Source: Muribaculaceae bacterium
GTDB taxonomy: Bacteria > Bacteroidota > Bacteroidia > Bacteroidales > Muribaculaceae
DNA length: 64,000 nucleotides
Direction: 5' to 3'
Assembly (NCBI GenBank): GCA_017505535.1
Contig: JAFVPD010000003.1
Span: forward strand, 1 to 64,000
Shown: in pieces, positions 55,857 through 64,000 of the stretch
Position numbering within the stretch: the stretch's first letter is position 1
Layout of the letters: every line of letters begins with the position of its first letter
Position numbers and translations under genes: made by a program
Notes under the pieces: model-generated
Told to the model about the DNA's origin: nothing
What the model saw: the letters and a program-made list of their open reading frames with translations, nothing else
Database searches by the model: none

Positions 55857-55864
55857 TAACTTTG
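55857..55864 (+). promoter_or_regulatory. -7 element of the RsmI-like gene
   Basis: TAACTTTG, followed by GCA, 32 bases before the ATG at 55897. Confidence 0.5.
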
Positions 55865-55896
55865 CATTTTATAATCCACTAAGCTACCATAGAAAG

Positions 55897-56604
55897 ATGA
55901 CCAACGCAGTATTATACTTGTTTCCAGTTCCACTGAGCGACAACACGATTGCTCAGGTATTACCGCAGTATAATATTGCAGTCATTAAAGAAATCAAGTA
56001 TTTTATTGTCGAAAATGTGAGATCGGCCCGACGTTTTTTAAAGCAGTGTGACCGAGCTATTGATATCGATAGTCTCACGTTTTACACCCTTAACGAGCAC
56101 ACCGATGCATCGGAATTGCCCGCAATGCTCCGTCCCATGGAGGAGGGCCATAGCATGGGCATAATTTCAGAGGCCGGTTGTCCGGCAATCGCCGATCCGG
56201 GAGCCGACATTGTAGCGATAGCACAACAGCGCGGATATGCCGTTGCGCCATTGATAGGTCCGTCAAGCATATTGTTGTCGTTGATGGCTTCGGGCTTTAA
56301 TGGACAAAGTTTTGCATTTAACGGGTATTTGCCCATCGATGCCCAAGCGCGAACATCTCGATTGAAAGAGCTTGAACGTCGCATCATGCGTGAACATCAA
56401 ACACAGATATTCATCGAGACACCCTATCGCAACAATCGCTTGATAGCCGAGCTGTGTCGAACACTTCCGGGCAATATGCGATTGTGTGTTGCAAGTGACA
56501 TAACAGGCGAAAAGCAATCAATCATCACTCTTCCACTCTCAAAGTGGTCAAAGCGTGAATATAACTACGATAAGATTCCCTCAATATTTTTAATATATAG
56601 CTAA
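55897..56604 (+). CDS. SAM-dependent methyltransferase, RsmI/tetrapyrrole-methylase-like
   Basis: 235 residues. Marks of the RsmI fold: VENVRSARRFLKQ, MGIISEAGCPAIADPGADIVAIAQ (RsmI has SDAGxPxIxDPG), LIGPSSILLSLMASGFNGQSFAFNGYLP, and IFIETPYRNNRLIAEL. RsmI methylates C1402 of 16S rRNA. This shorter Bacteroidetes relative may do so or act on another RNA. It ends 4 bases before the next gene. Confidence 0.88.
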   Translation: MTNAVLYLFPVPLSDNTIAQVLPQYNIAVIKEIKYFIVENVRSARRFLKQCDRAIDIDSLTFYTLNEHTDASELPAMLRPMEEGHSMGIISEAGCPAIADPGADIVAIAQQRGYAVAPLIGPSSILLSLMASGFNGQSFAFNGYLPIDAQARTSRLKELERRIMREHQTQIFIETPYRNNRLIAELCRTLPGNMRLCVASDITGEKQSIITLPLSKWSKREYNYDKIPSIFLIYS

Positions 56605-56608
56605 GAAC

Positions 56609-57625
56609 ATGGCACGCAAAAAATATCCCAACCAAGCCGAACTTCCCGGACTCTTTGATGATTTTGAGGTTACACTACCATCAAAAGAGTATCCCATACA
56701 CCCCGATATTGCACGCCATGCACAAGAGAAAAAGCAAGAGGAATCGTTGATTGAGACTCCATTAGAAAAGAAAAAGGAGGCTGAGCGATTGCTATTTATG
56801 AGCTTTGGCAGTGGAAGTAGTGGCAATTGTGCCTACTTGGGCACCTATAGCGAGGGGATATTAATTGATGCCGGAGTTGATGTAAAACATGTACTCGACT
56901 CGCTTGCTGAAAATAAAATACCCATTGAATCGGTAAAAGGGATATTTCTCACACATGATCATGGGGACCACATACGCCAGGCCTACCCAATATTGCGCAA
57001 ATATAAACACATTGCATTATATTGCACCCCAAAAACACTAAATGGCATTTTGCGCAAGCATAGCGTGTCACGTCGCATAAAAGATCGCCACAGTGCAATA
57101 TATATCGAACATCAGTACACCGTGGGAGGATTGACCGTTACACCATTTACAGTGAGTCATGATGGCTCCGACAATGTCGGATATCATATCGTAAAAGATA
57201 ATCAAACATTTACAATTGCAACCGACCTTGGGTGTACCGAGGGACGTTTGTCGCATTATGCATCAACTGCCGATTATTTGATGCTTGAGAGCAATTATGA
57301 TAGACGCATGTTGATAAATGGTACTTATGCCGAGCAACTCAAAGCGCGCATTTTAAAAGATACCGGGCATCTTGACAATGCCGAGGCTGCACGTTTTGTG
57401 TCGGAGAATTATCATGAAAACCTTTCTCACGTGTTTTTATGCCACCTCAGCAACGACAACAATACACCTGAGATTGCCATAAACACGATGACAACAGCCC
57501 TAAGAGCAAACGGATTGAAAGTGGGAGACGATAGCGAAAGCATCGCCTCGCGCGAAGCCGATGTGAGAGTCATAGCCTTACCTCGCTTTGAAAGTTCGCG
57601 GCTCTTTATCTTGCGCAAAGATTAA
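56609..57625 (+). CDS. Metallo-beta-lactamase-fold hydrolase, WalJ/YycJ-like
   Basis: 338 residues. A non-conserved charged N-terminal extension (about 1-65) precedes the MBL domain: FMSFGSGSSGNCAYLGTYS, the zinc motif LTHDHGDHI (about 115-123), FTVSHDGSDNVGYHI, and TDLGCTEGRL. Relatives of WalJ act as nucleases linked to DNA repair or cell-wall signalling; the activity here is unproven. The extension is unusual in length compared with about 260-residue family members. Neighbours are RsmI-like and the CHAT operon. Confidence 0.87.
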   Translation: MARKKYPNQAELPGLFDDFEVTLPSKEYPIHPDIARHAQEKKQEESLIETPLEKKKEAERLLFMSFGSGSSGNCAYLGTYSEGILIDAGVDVKHVLDSLAENKIPIESVKGIFLTHDHGDHIRQAYPILRKYKHIALYCTPKTLNGILRKHSVSRRIKDRHSAIYIEHQYTVGGLTVTPFTVSHDGSDNVGYHIVKDNQTFTIATDLGCTEGRLSHYASTADYLMLESNYDRRMLINGTYAEQLKARILKDTGHLDNAEAARFVSENYHENLSHVFLCHLSNDNNTPEIAINTMTTALRANGLKVGDDSESIASREADVRVIALPRFESSRLFILRKD

Positions 57626-57649
57626 TAAATCTCATAGCACAAAAATCCA

Positions 57650-60600
57650 ATGAGATCAGTCATAGTTTGCCTACTGCTACTCATCTCCCCAATTGTAGCC
57701 CTATCGGCTGCAAACCAATATTCAACATCTCGCATTTCCCCAAAACAGATTGAAGCCAGGGGCGATTCTCTTTATGAAAGAGCCCTGGAGGCATATTCGG
57801 CAAAGGACTATGCAAAGGCTTTGCGCGATTGTGAATCATCAATAAAACTATATGAACAAAGCATCGGCACCACAACCTCAAAATATGCATTGACGTTGTA
57901 TGTCGCATCAATTCTTCACCATTTCAATGGCAATATTGATGCCGCAATCTCCGCCGGCGCTGAGTCAAAGGAATTGATTGCCCGGTCGTTTGGGCGTAGC
58001 AGTAGCTCCTATGTCACAGCACTCACTTCGCTTGCTCTAAGTTACTGTGATGGGAAGCAATTTGATCGTGCCATAGAGACTCAGAGGGAATTGGTTGATA
58101 TACTTCGAGAGACTCCAAAGTCGTTTTCAACGTATATTGATGCACTTGGAAGTCTTGGGGATTTTTACCATACCGCCGGACAATACCGGCAAGCAATTGA
58201 CACTCGCTTGCAATGTCTTGCCGAATGTTCAATGCTCCCCAATAATGAGACCAAAAAAGCCGAAATTATTGCAGATATCGCAGTTGAATATTACTATGCA
58301 GGAGATTACTCCAAAGCCATAAAACGAGGTAAAGAAGCAGTCAATACCACTAAGCACATCTCAGGAGAGAAATCTCCGCAATATGTAACAGCCCTTAATA
58401 ATCTTGCAAATTTTCATTCGGCCGATGGCAACTATGAAGAGGCGTTGAAGATACACAAACGATGTCTCTCGCTCACCGAGGCAATCCATGGTTCAAATAG
58501 CCCTAAATGCGCAACAGTTCTTTCGACATTGGCCGGTTCATATTCACGACTTGGGAACACAACCGATGCAATTGCAACCAATCAAAAAGCATTGGATCTT
58601 TTGCAATTCAGCGATAATTCTACTCTGAAAATTTACACTCTCATAAATCATGTGAATTATCTGATTGACTTGGGCAACTATGATGAGGCCGAAATTTTCA
58701 GTGCCAAAGCATTGAGTGCTGCGGAGGAAAAATTTGGGCATTTGCACCCGCAAACAGCCAAAGCCATGAGCAAACAAGCACTTGCAAAATACTATTCTGG
58801 CAAAATAGCAGAAGCGATAGAAATAGAGACAGAAGTTGTGGCGATAATAAAAGCTACTTTGGGACAAAGACATTCTCAATATGTAGAAGCATTGTCTTCA
58901 CTCGCAGCCTATCACTCTCGAGCTAAAAAATTTGAAAAGGCCATAGAGCTAACCACCGAAGCTTTAACCACCCAAGAAGAAATCTACGGTAAAGACAATG
59001 TGATGTATGCTGTGATTCTCAGCAATCTTGCCATTGAGATGTCGCAAATAGGCAAAAACGCCGAAGCTGCAAAAATGGACAAAGAGGCTGCCGCAATCTT
59101 TGCCAAAATAACCCATACACGTCACCCCGACTATGGTAGTATGGTCTCAAACACCGCAGTACACTCATTTGCCGCTAACGATTACGACACGTTTATTAAA
59201 GCCGCAAATGAATTCTCTCAACTTGCTACTGACATAGTAAGTCAAACATTTGCCGACCTCACCTCTGATGAGCGCAATTTATTTTGGAGCCGATATAGCA
59301 ACTGGTTCATACGTTTCATGCCCAAAGCATCATGTGGAATGCCAACGAAAGAGGTAATTTCAAATGCCTATGATTGCACGTTGTTTGCCAAGGGATTACT
59401 CCTAAACTCAGAAATAGAAATGCGACAATTGATAGCCGAAAGTGGCGACTCAAGCATGCTGTCGCTCTATGAAGAGATGCAAGCCGGTCGTCGTTGGCTC
59501 AATCGACTCTATGAAAAACCGGCTTCAGAGCGTGAATATTCCACCGATTCAATCGAACGCATCGTTGCCGAAACCGAGCGCCAGCTTGTTGCAAAAAGTA
59601 AGGTCTATGGCGATTTTACTCGCAACCTGCGCATCACATGGAAAGACGTGCGCCAACAGTTGGGTCGCAACGACATAGCAATTGAATTTGTGTCATTCCC
59701 GGTATCTTCCGATTCGACAACTTATGCTGCTTATATCCTCAAAAAGGACTACTCAGAGCCAAAACTGCAAATTTTGAAAGACATTCCCGATGATAAGGCT
59801 CTCAAAAAGATGAATATATACACTTCAGCGGCATTGTCGCAAAACATTTGGGGTGCACTTTCGCCACATCTTGAGGGTGTTAAAAACATATACTTTGCGC
59901 CATCGGGTCAGCTCTATAACATTGCCATAGAATCACTTCCCCATTGGGAAAATCCCGAGGGCCTTGTTTCCGATTATTGGGAAATACATCGACTCTCATC
60001 AACGCGCCAACTTGCAATCAGTCGTAAAAAGGAAGAAATCGCTAATGGCGCTGTGTTTGGTGGATTGTATTACGATACCGATACGTCAACAATTATTAAT
60101 AACAGCCTCCGATACAATCATCATAGTCGCAGTGTTAATCCAATCAATAGCCAAGAATTGGTTGAGCTCAGAAGTGGGGTTAATTATCTACCGGCGACAT
60201 TATCGGAAGCCCAACAAATCGCCAACTTGATTTCCAGTAAAACGGCAACAGAGCTATATACCGATACCCTCGGCACCGAATCAACATTTAAGGCCCTCTC
60301 AGGAGGAGGGAAAAATTTGTTGCATATTGCAACGCATGGATTTTATTGGACTGAACGAGAACTGCGACGCATGGACGATGTATCGTTCCTGGGATATGAG
60401 AACTTCAGTCGTCGTAGTGATGCTGAGGATAAAGCGCTAAGTCGCTCGGGATTGCTTTTGTCAGGAGCCAATATTGTTCTCACGGGAAACAAATTACCCG
60501 AGGGAGTTGATGACGGAATTCTCACAGCTCGAGAGATTGCACAATTGGACTTTAAAGGATTGGAGTTGGTAGTATTGTCGGCATGTCAAACGGCAATGGG

Positions 60601-60856
60601 TGAGGTCACCGGAGAAGGTGTTTTTGGATTACAACGAGGATTCAAAAAGGCCGGAGCTGAGGCCATTCTCATGTCGTTGTGGAAGGTTGACGACAGGGCA
60701 ACATCAAAGCTCATGACCGAGTTTTACCAACATTGGGCAACAGGGGCCTCAATACATCAATCGCTTGAGCACGCAAAAAAAGTATTGCGTTCACACCCCG
60801 AATTTAACGACCCGACATATTGGGCCGCATTTATACTACTTGATGCATTTAATTAA
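57650..60856 (+). CDS. Exported TPR-repeat CHAT-domain protease
   Basis: 1068 residues. A signal peptide (VCLLLLISPIVALSAA) is followed by tandem tetratricopeptide repeats over about 35-520 (for example YVTALNNLANFHSADGNYEE). The C-terminal CHAT domain (about 750-1068) carries the caspase-like dyad H896 in LHIATHGFYW and C979 in VVLSACQTAMGEVTGEG, followed by LQRGFKKAGAEAILMSLWKV. CHAT proteases are activated by partners bound to the TPR part. Export of a CHAT-TPR protein means it would act in the periplasm or at the surface. First of three tightly packed genes. Confidence 0.88.
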   Translation: MRSVIVCLLLLISPIVALSAANQYSTSRISPKQIEARGDSLYERALEAYSAKDYAKALRDCESSIKLYEQSIGTTTSKYALTLYVASILHHFNGNIDAAISAGAESKELIARSFGRSSSSYVTALTSLALSYCDGKQFDRAIETQRELVDILRETPKSFSTYIDALGSLGDFYHTAGQYRQAIDTRLQCLAECSMLPNNETKKAEIIADIAVEYYYAGDYSKAIKRGKEAVNTTKHISGEKSPQYVTALNNLANFHSADGNYEEALKIHKRCLSLTEAIHGSNSPKCATVLSTLAGSYSRLGNTTDAIATNQKALDLLQFSDNSTLKIYTLINHVNYLIDLGNYDEAEIFSAKALSAAEEKFGHLHPQTAKAMSKQALAKYYSGKIAEAIEIETEVVAIIKATLGQRHSQYVEALSSLAAYHSRAKKFEKAIELTTEALTTQEEIYGKDNVMYAVILSNLAIEMSQIGKNAEAAKMDKEAAAIFAKITHTRHPDYGSMVSNTAVHSFAANDYDTFIKAANEFSQLATDIVSQTFADLTSDERNLFWSRYSNWFIRFMPKASCGMPTKEVISNAYDCTLFAKGLLLNSEIEMRQLIAESGDSSMLSLYEEMQAGRRWLNRLYEKPASEREYSTDSIERIVAETERQLVAKSKVYGDFTRNLRITWKDVRQQLGRNDIAIEFVSFPVSSDSTTYAAYILKKDYSEPKLQILKDIPDDKALKKMNIYTSAALSQNIWGALSPHLEGVKNIYFAPSGQLYNIAIESLPHWENPEGLVSDYWEIHRLSSTRQLAISRKKEEIANGAVFGGLYYDTDTSTIINNSLRYNHHSRSVNPINSQELVELRSGVNYLPATLSEAQQIANLISSKTATELYTDTLGTESTFKALSGGGKNLLHIATHGFYWTERELRRMDDVSFLGYENFSRRSDAEDKALSRSGLLLSGANIVLTGNKLPEGVDDGILTAREIAQLDFKGLELVVLSACQTAMGEVTGEGVFGLQRGFKKAGAEAILMSLWKVDDRATSKLMTEFYQHWATGASIHQSLEHAKKVLRSHPEFNDPTYWAAFILLDAFN

Positions 60857-60863
60857 CACTACC

Positions 60864-62066
60864 ATGAAATCGCTCAAAAATATATGGCAATCACTTGCCG
60901 CCAAACGGCGCATCATACTGATTTCAATCGCAAATGCCTTTGTCATTTTGCTACTATGCTATCTCTACGACAATATGTCGATATCGCTTGACAGTGATGC
61001 CACTACACGCCAATGGTTTGAACGGGCAAAGTCTATTTGTGGAATGAACACCGACAGCCTTCCCGATGATCTCTTGATTGTGAATATTGCCTATGATCGC
61101 CAATTGGTTGACGTTACCGATAATGATGGAATCATCAAAGGAAATACCGATATAACCGATCGTCAGAAGTTATTACAATTCCTGACAGCAGCACGAGAAG
61201 CCGATAGCTATAACTATATAATTCTTGATGTAAATTTCAATAATCGTTATACGACCGAATGGGACTCGGCATTATATGCAACAATCTCGGCAATGCCTCG
61301 CATTGTAATCCCAAAACACCACGATGATATTCTTGCCGACAGCTCGTTGTACCCCAAATCACGTTATAGCGAATATGCCACAACAATCATTGATGAAGAT
61401 TTTGCAAAGTATGACCTATTGCCTGCAGGTGAACATTCTTTGCCATTGAGTGTATATAACGAGTTAAGCGGAAAGGATATCACTCAATGTGGATTCTTAT
61501 ATTTTGCCGATGGACATTTGAGCCGTCGTTGCATAACTCCTCGATTTGTGGTAAAAGCATGGGACGAATATGACGAAAACGGAAATAAAATAATTCTCAA
61601 TCTTGGGTGTGACATCATCAATTTGGCCGATATAATACCCATAGCCGACCACATCAATGATCGCATAATATTAATAGGCGACATTACTGAACGAGATCGA
61701 CATGATACATACATGGGAAATGTGTCAGGTGCAATAATCAATGTCAACACCATTTATGCCCTCATGAACGGGAGTCACATAATTAATTGGTGGTCAATAA
61801 TTCTGCTGCTGATATTTTATTCAGTTGTTTCAGGGGTTACCATCAGTGGAATTGACCTCATGAAACACTTGCCGCTGATAAACCGCATCAAGTCAAAGAC
61901 CATAATATTTTTATTCTCATTTATTGGATTTTCATTTATTCTCACTATATTTGCAACACTTAGCTATGTATTGTTAGATGCTGAGTTTAATGTGGTTATC
62001 CCGTCGTTATACTTTAGTATTTACAATTTGATTGCCAATTATATCACAACGTTAAAACAAGCATGA
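60864..62066 (+). CDS. CHASE2-domain membrane protein
   Basis: 400 residues. One N-terminal membrane helix (IILISIANAFVILLLCYLY), an extracytoplasmic CHASE2-type sensor region (about 40-305: DLLIVNIAYDRQLVDVTD; YNYIILDVNF; ILIGDITERDRHDTYMGNVSGAIINVNTIYALM), then three C-terminal helices. The usual downstream kinase or cyclase output domain is absent; the protein ends shortly after the last helix. The start at ATG 60864 is 7 bases after the CHAT gene; an upstream in-frame extension is inside that gene and unlikely. It probably senses a signal and recruits or regulates the CHAT protease. Confidence 0.85.
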   Translation: MKSLKNIWQSLAAKRRIILISIANAFVILLLCYLYDNMSISLDSDATTRQWFERAKSICGMNTDSLPDDLLIVNIAYDRQLVDVTDNDGIIKGNTDITDRQKLLQFLTAAREADSYNYIILDVNFNNRYTTEWDSALYATISAMPRIVIPKHHDDILADSSLYPKSRYSEYATTIIDEDFAKYDLLPAGEHSLPLSVYNELSGKDITQCGFLYFADGHLSRRCITPRFVVKAWDEYDENGNKIILNLGCDIINLADIIPIADHINDRIILIGDITERDRHDTYMGNVSGAIINVNTIYALMNGSHIINWWSIILLLIFYSVVSGVTISGIDLMKHLPLINRIKSKTIIFLFSFIGFSFILTIFATLSYVLLDAEFNVVIPSLYFSIYNLIANYITTLKQA

Positions 62067-62725
62067 GATTATTTATCGCCATATTATTAGCTTCTGTTGC
62101 CCTCACAGGCAATTCGGAGGTTTATACCATTGCAAAGCTCAACACTCCAAGTATTTTAATCAATGGAAAGGAGTTGAAAACAGGTGATGAATTCAGTGAT
62201 ACCGACAAAATAGAATGGCGAGGCTCCGAAATAATGCACGTTGTGACACAAGACAAACGATTGCGTAAATTCATGGCTCAAGAAGCTAAAGGTCAAGGAA
62301 AAACCTCAATCAAGGAAATGATTCAGGTGCGAAAAATGTCGGCAGCATCAACCGACATCTCATCGGCGTTTAAGAAAAACTATGAGCACCTATCGACACG
62401 TTCAACCGCGCTATCCTCTGAAGAAGATCATACCGATTTCTTTAGCGATGAATTCCTGGCCTCCGATACAATCTTCATTGACACTGCGTGGAAAACCGAC
62501 GAGCATACCTATTTTACAATCAGCTATGATTTCAATGGCGAAACCATTGCCCACAAATTGGTCAAAGATCACGACGGCAAAATTGTGATTTCGCCCGATA
62601 TGCTCCCGGCGGTGAATAGCGACACTACTATTGTTGCAAGTGTTCACTACGTCGAAGAGAAATACAACGAACAAACACTATTAACCGACAAAATGCAACT
62701 CACTATCCTTGAGGAAGAGAAGTGA
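62063..62725 (+). CDS. Small exported protein of the CHAT/CHASE2 operon
   Basis: 220 residues, starting at an ATGA overlap with the CHASE2 stop. Signal peptide LFIAILLASVALTGNSE. The mature N-terminal region YTIAKLNTPSILINGKELKTGDEF looks like a small beta barrel. A helical middle part holds basic residues, and an acidic beta C-terminal half ends LTILEEEK. No recognised family. The four-base overlap implies translational coupling and a shared complex, possibly as substrate or regulator of the CHAT protease. Confidence 0.65.
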   Translation: MRLFIAILLASVALTGNSEVYTIAKLNTPSILINGKELKTGDEFSDTDKIEWRGSEIMHVVTQDKRLRKFMAQEAKGQGKTSIKEMIQVRKMSAASTDISSAFKKNYEHLSTRSTALSSEEDHTDFFSDEFLASDTIFIDTAWKTDEHTYFTISYDFNGETIAHKLVKDHDGKIVISPDMLPAVNSDTTIVASVHYVEEKYNEQTLLTDKMQLTILEEEK

Positions 62726-62862
62726 GAAAATCCGTAGCTTGATATTTGAGGTAGAAGCTGTAAAACAACCACAAATCAAACAAAAACAGTCTTCTGTTTG
62801 TTATTAATTATAGTAAATAGGTCCAAAAAACGTCAAATAAGGAAATTTTTCCGTATTAAACA

Positions 62863-62892
62863 TTGCAATCCCGGAAAAAGTTACTACCTTTG
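62863..62892 (+). promoter_or_regulatory. Promoter of pckA
   Basis: TTG (62863-62865), 19 bases, TACCTTTG (62885-62892), then a 70-base leader to the ATG at 62965. Confidence 0.7.
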
Positions 62893-62964
62893 TACCCGAT
62901 TAACAAGGACGATTCTAATTTTAGTAAATAATATTTTATCAACAATAAACCAAAGTCTTACAAA

Positions 62965-64000
62965 ATGAGCAAAATCGACTTAACAAAGTACGGTATTACA
63001 GGTACAACTGAGGTAATTTACAACCCCTCTTACGAGCAACTCTACAAAGATGAAACTTGCTCTTGCCTCGAAGGTTATGAAAAAGGTCAAGCTACTGAAC
63101 TTGACACAGTAAATGTAATGACAGGTATTTATACCGGTCGTTCTCCCAAAGACAAATACATCGTTAAAGATGCTACAAGCGAAAACACTGTATGGTGGAC
63201 TTCTGATGAATATAAAAACGACAACAAGCCTGTAACAACAGAAACTTGGAACACTCTTAAAGAAATCGCAGTTAAAGAACTTTCAAACAAAAAACTTTAT
63301 GTTGTTGATGGTTTCTGCGGTGCAAACATGGCTACTTGCCTTAAAGTGCGCTTCATCGTTGAAGTTGCTTGGCAAGCTCACTTTGTGAAGAACATGTTCA
63401 TTCGTCCTACCGAAGAACAACTCAAAGACTTCGAACCCGACTTCGTTGTTTACAATGCTTCTAAAGCTAAAGTTGAAAACTACAAAGAACTCGGTCTCAA
63501 CTCTGAAACTGCTGTAGTATTCAACCTCACTACTAATGAACAAGTAATCATCAACACTTGGTATGGTGGTGAAATGAAGAAAGGTATGTTCTCAATGATG
63601 AACTATTTCAAACCACTTGAAGGTATTGCTTCAATGCACTGCTCTGCAAATACCAACATGGAAGAAACAAGCACTGCTATCTTCTTCGGTCTTTCTGGTA
63701 CAGGTAAAACAACTCTTTCAACCGACCCAAAACGTAAACTCATCGGTGACGACGAACACGGTTGGGACGATGAAGGTGTGTTCAACTACGAAGGTGGTTG
63801 CTACGCTAAGGTTATCAACCTTGACAAAGAAAGCGAACCCGATATCTACAATGCGATCCGTCGTAACGCCCTTCTCGAAAACGTTACAGTTGACGAAAAT
63901 GGTAAAATCGACTTTACCGACAAGAGCGTGACTGAAAACACTCGCGTTAGCTACCCAATCGACCACATCGAAAACATCGTTAAACCTATTTCTAAAGGTC
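62965..64000 (+). CDS. pckA: ATP-dependent phosphoenolpyruvate carboxykinase, 5' part
   Basis: 345 codons are visible before the window edge; the full enzyme is about 535 residues. It interconverts oxaloacetate plus ATP and phosphoenolpyruvate plus CO2, in Bacteroidales mainly in the carboxylating direction. Marks: [40 protein letters not shown], and the P-loop [11 protein letters not shown] starting at G242, then LIGDDEHGW. The gene continues beyond 64000. Confidence 0.97.
   Translation, partial: MSKIDLTKYGITGTTEVIYNPSYEQLYKDETCSCLEGYEKGQATELDTVNVMTGIYTGRSPKDKYIVKDATSENTVWWTSDEYKNDNKPVTTETWNTLKEIAVKELSNKKLYVVDGFCGANMATCLKVRFIVEVAWQAHFVKNMFIRPTEEQLKDFEPDFVVYNASKAKVENYKELGLNSETAVVFNLTTNEQVIINTWYGGEMKKGMFSMMNYFKPLEGIASMHCSANTNMEETSTAIFFGLSGTGKTTLSTDPKRKLIGDDEHGWDDEGVFNYEGGCYAKVINLDKESEPDIYNAIRRNALLENVTVDENGKIDFTDKSVTENTRVSYPIDHIENIVKPISKG

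Overview
The window looks like a chromosomal segment of a member of the Bacteroidales (phylum Bacteroidota), possibly close to Muribaculaceae; that family-level placement is a guess. The evidence is the recurring promoter signature TAnnTTTG, often with TTG or TTTG about 20 bases upstream, weak Shine-Dalgarno sequences, a type IX secretion protein (PorZ), families typical of the phylum (DUF5723, DUF4294), and the general codon style.

Layout. 1-160 is the tail of an unknown gene. 445-3591 (minus) is a two-gene envelope operon (lipoprotein and DUF5723 barrel). 3.6-8.0 kb looks like a mobile-element scar: a decayed ORF, a solitary 5S rRNA gene, an AT-rich 812-residue protein with WG-like repeats, and a C-terminal fragment of a Mob/Pre relaxase. 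8.1-17.1 kb holds argS, a BAX-inhibitor-like protein, a MATE transporter, nadB, a DUF4294 protein, and lemA with a membrane partner. 17.1-17.8 kb is a very AT-rich gap with repeated TGTAGAT boxes and a lox/dif-like site. 17.8-25.1 kb holds nadA, leuS, rdgB, porZ and a conserved partner. 25.1-27.9 kb (minus) is dapB-lepB-wbqC. 28.1-45.4 kb holds envelope glycosylation genes, ruvB, a radical SAM protein, LD-carboxypeptidase, HAD, ribF, trmH, panB, an epimerase, a Na/Pi transporter with a response regulator, rnhB, yqeY, serS and upp.

45.5-54.3 kb is the accessory block of greatest interest: a secreted vWA protein, a membrane-anchored lipoprotein, a 972-residue tubulin/FtsZ-like protein, a 1137-residue papain-like protease with two membrane helices and coiled coils, and a small secreted DnaJ-type zinc protein. 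This looks like a coherent cytoskeleton-plus-protease envelope system. It is followed by a probable minus-strand structured RNA (54.33-54.63 kb) containing a tRNA-like fold, then by a WYL regulator with a clear inverted-repeat operator.

55.9-62.7 kb holds an RsmI-like methyltransferase, a WalJ-like metallo-hydrolase, and a second signalling operon (TPR-CHAT protease, CHASE2 membrane protein, small secreted protein). The window ends inside pckA.

All functional calls come from reading motifs in the sequence. No database search was possible.
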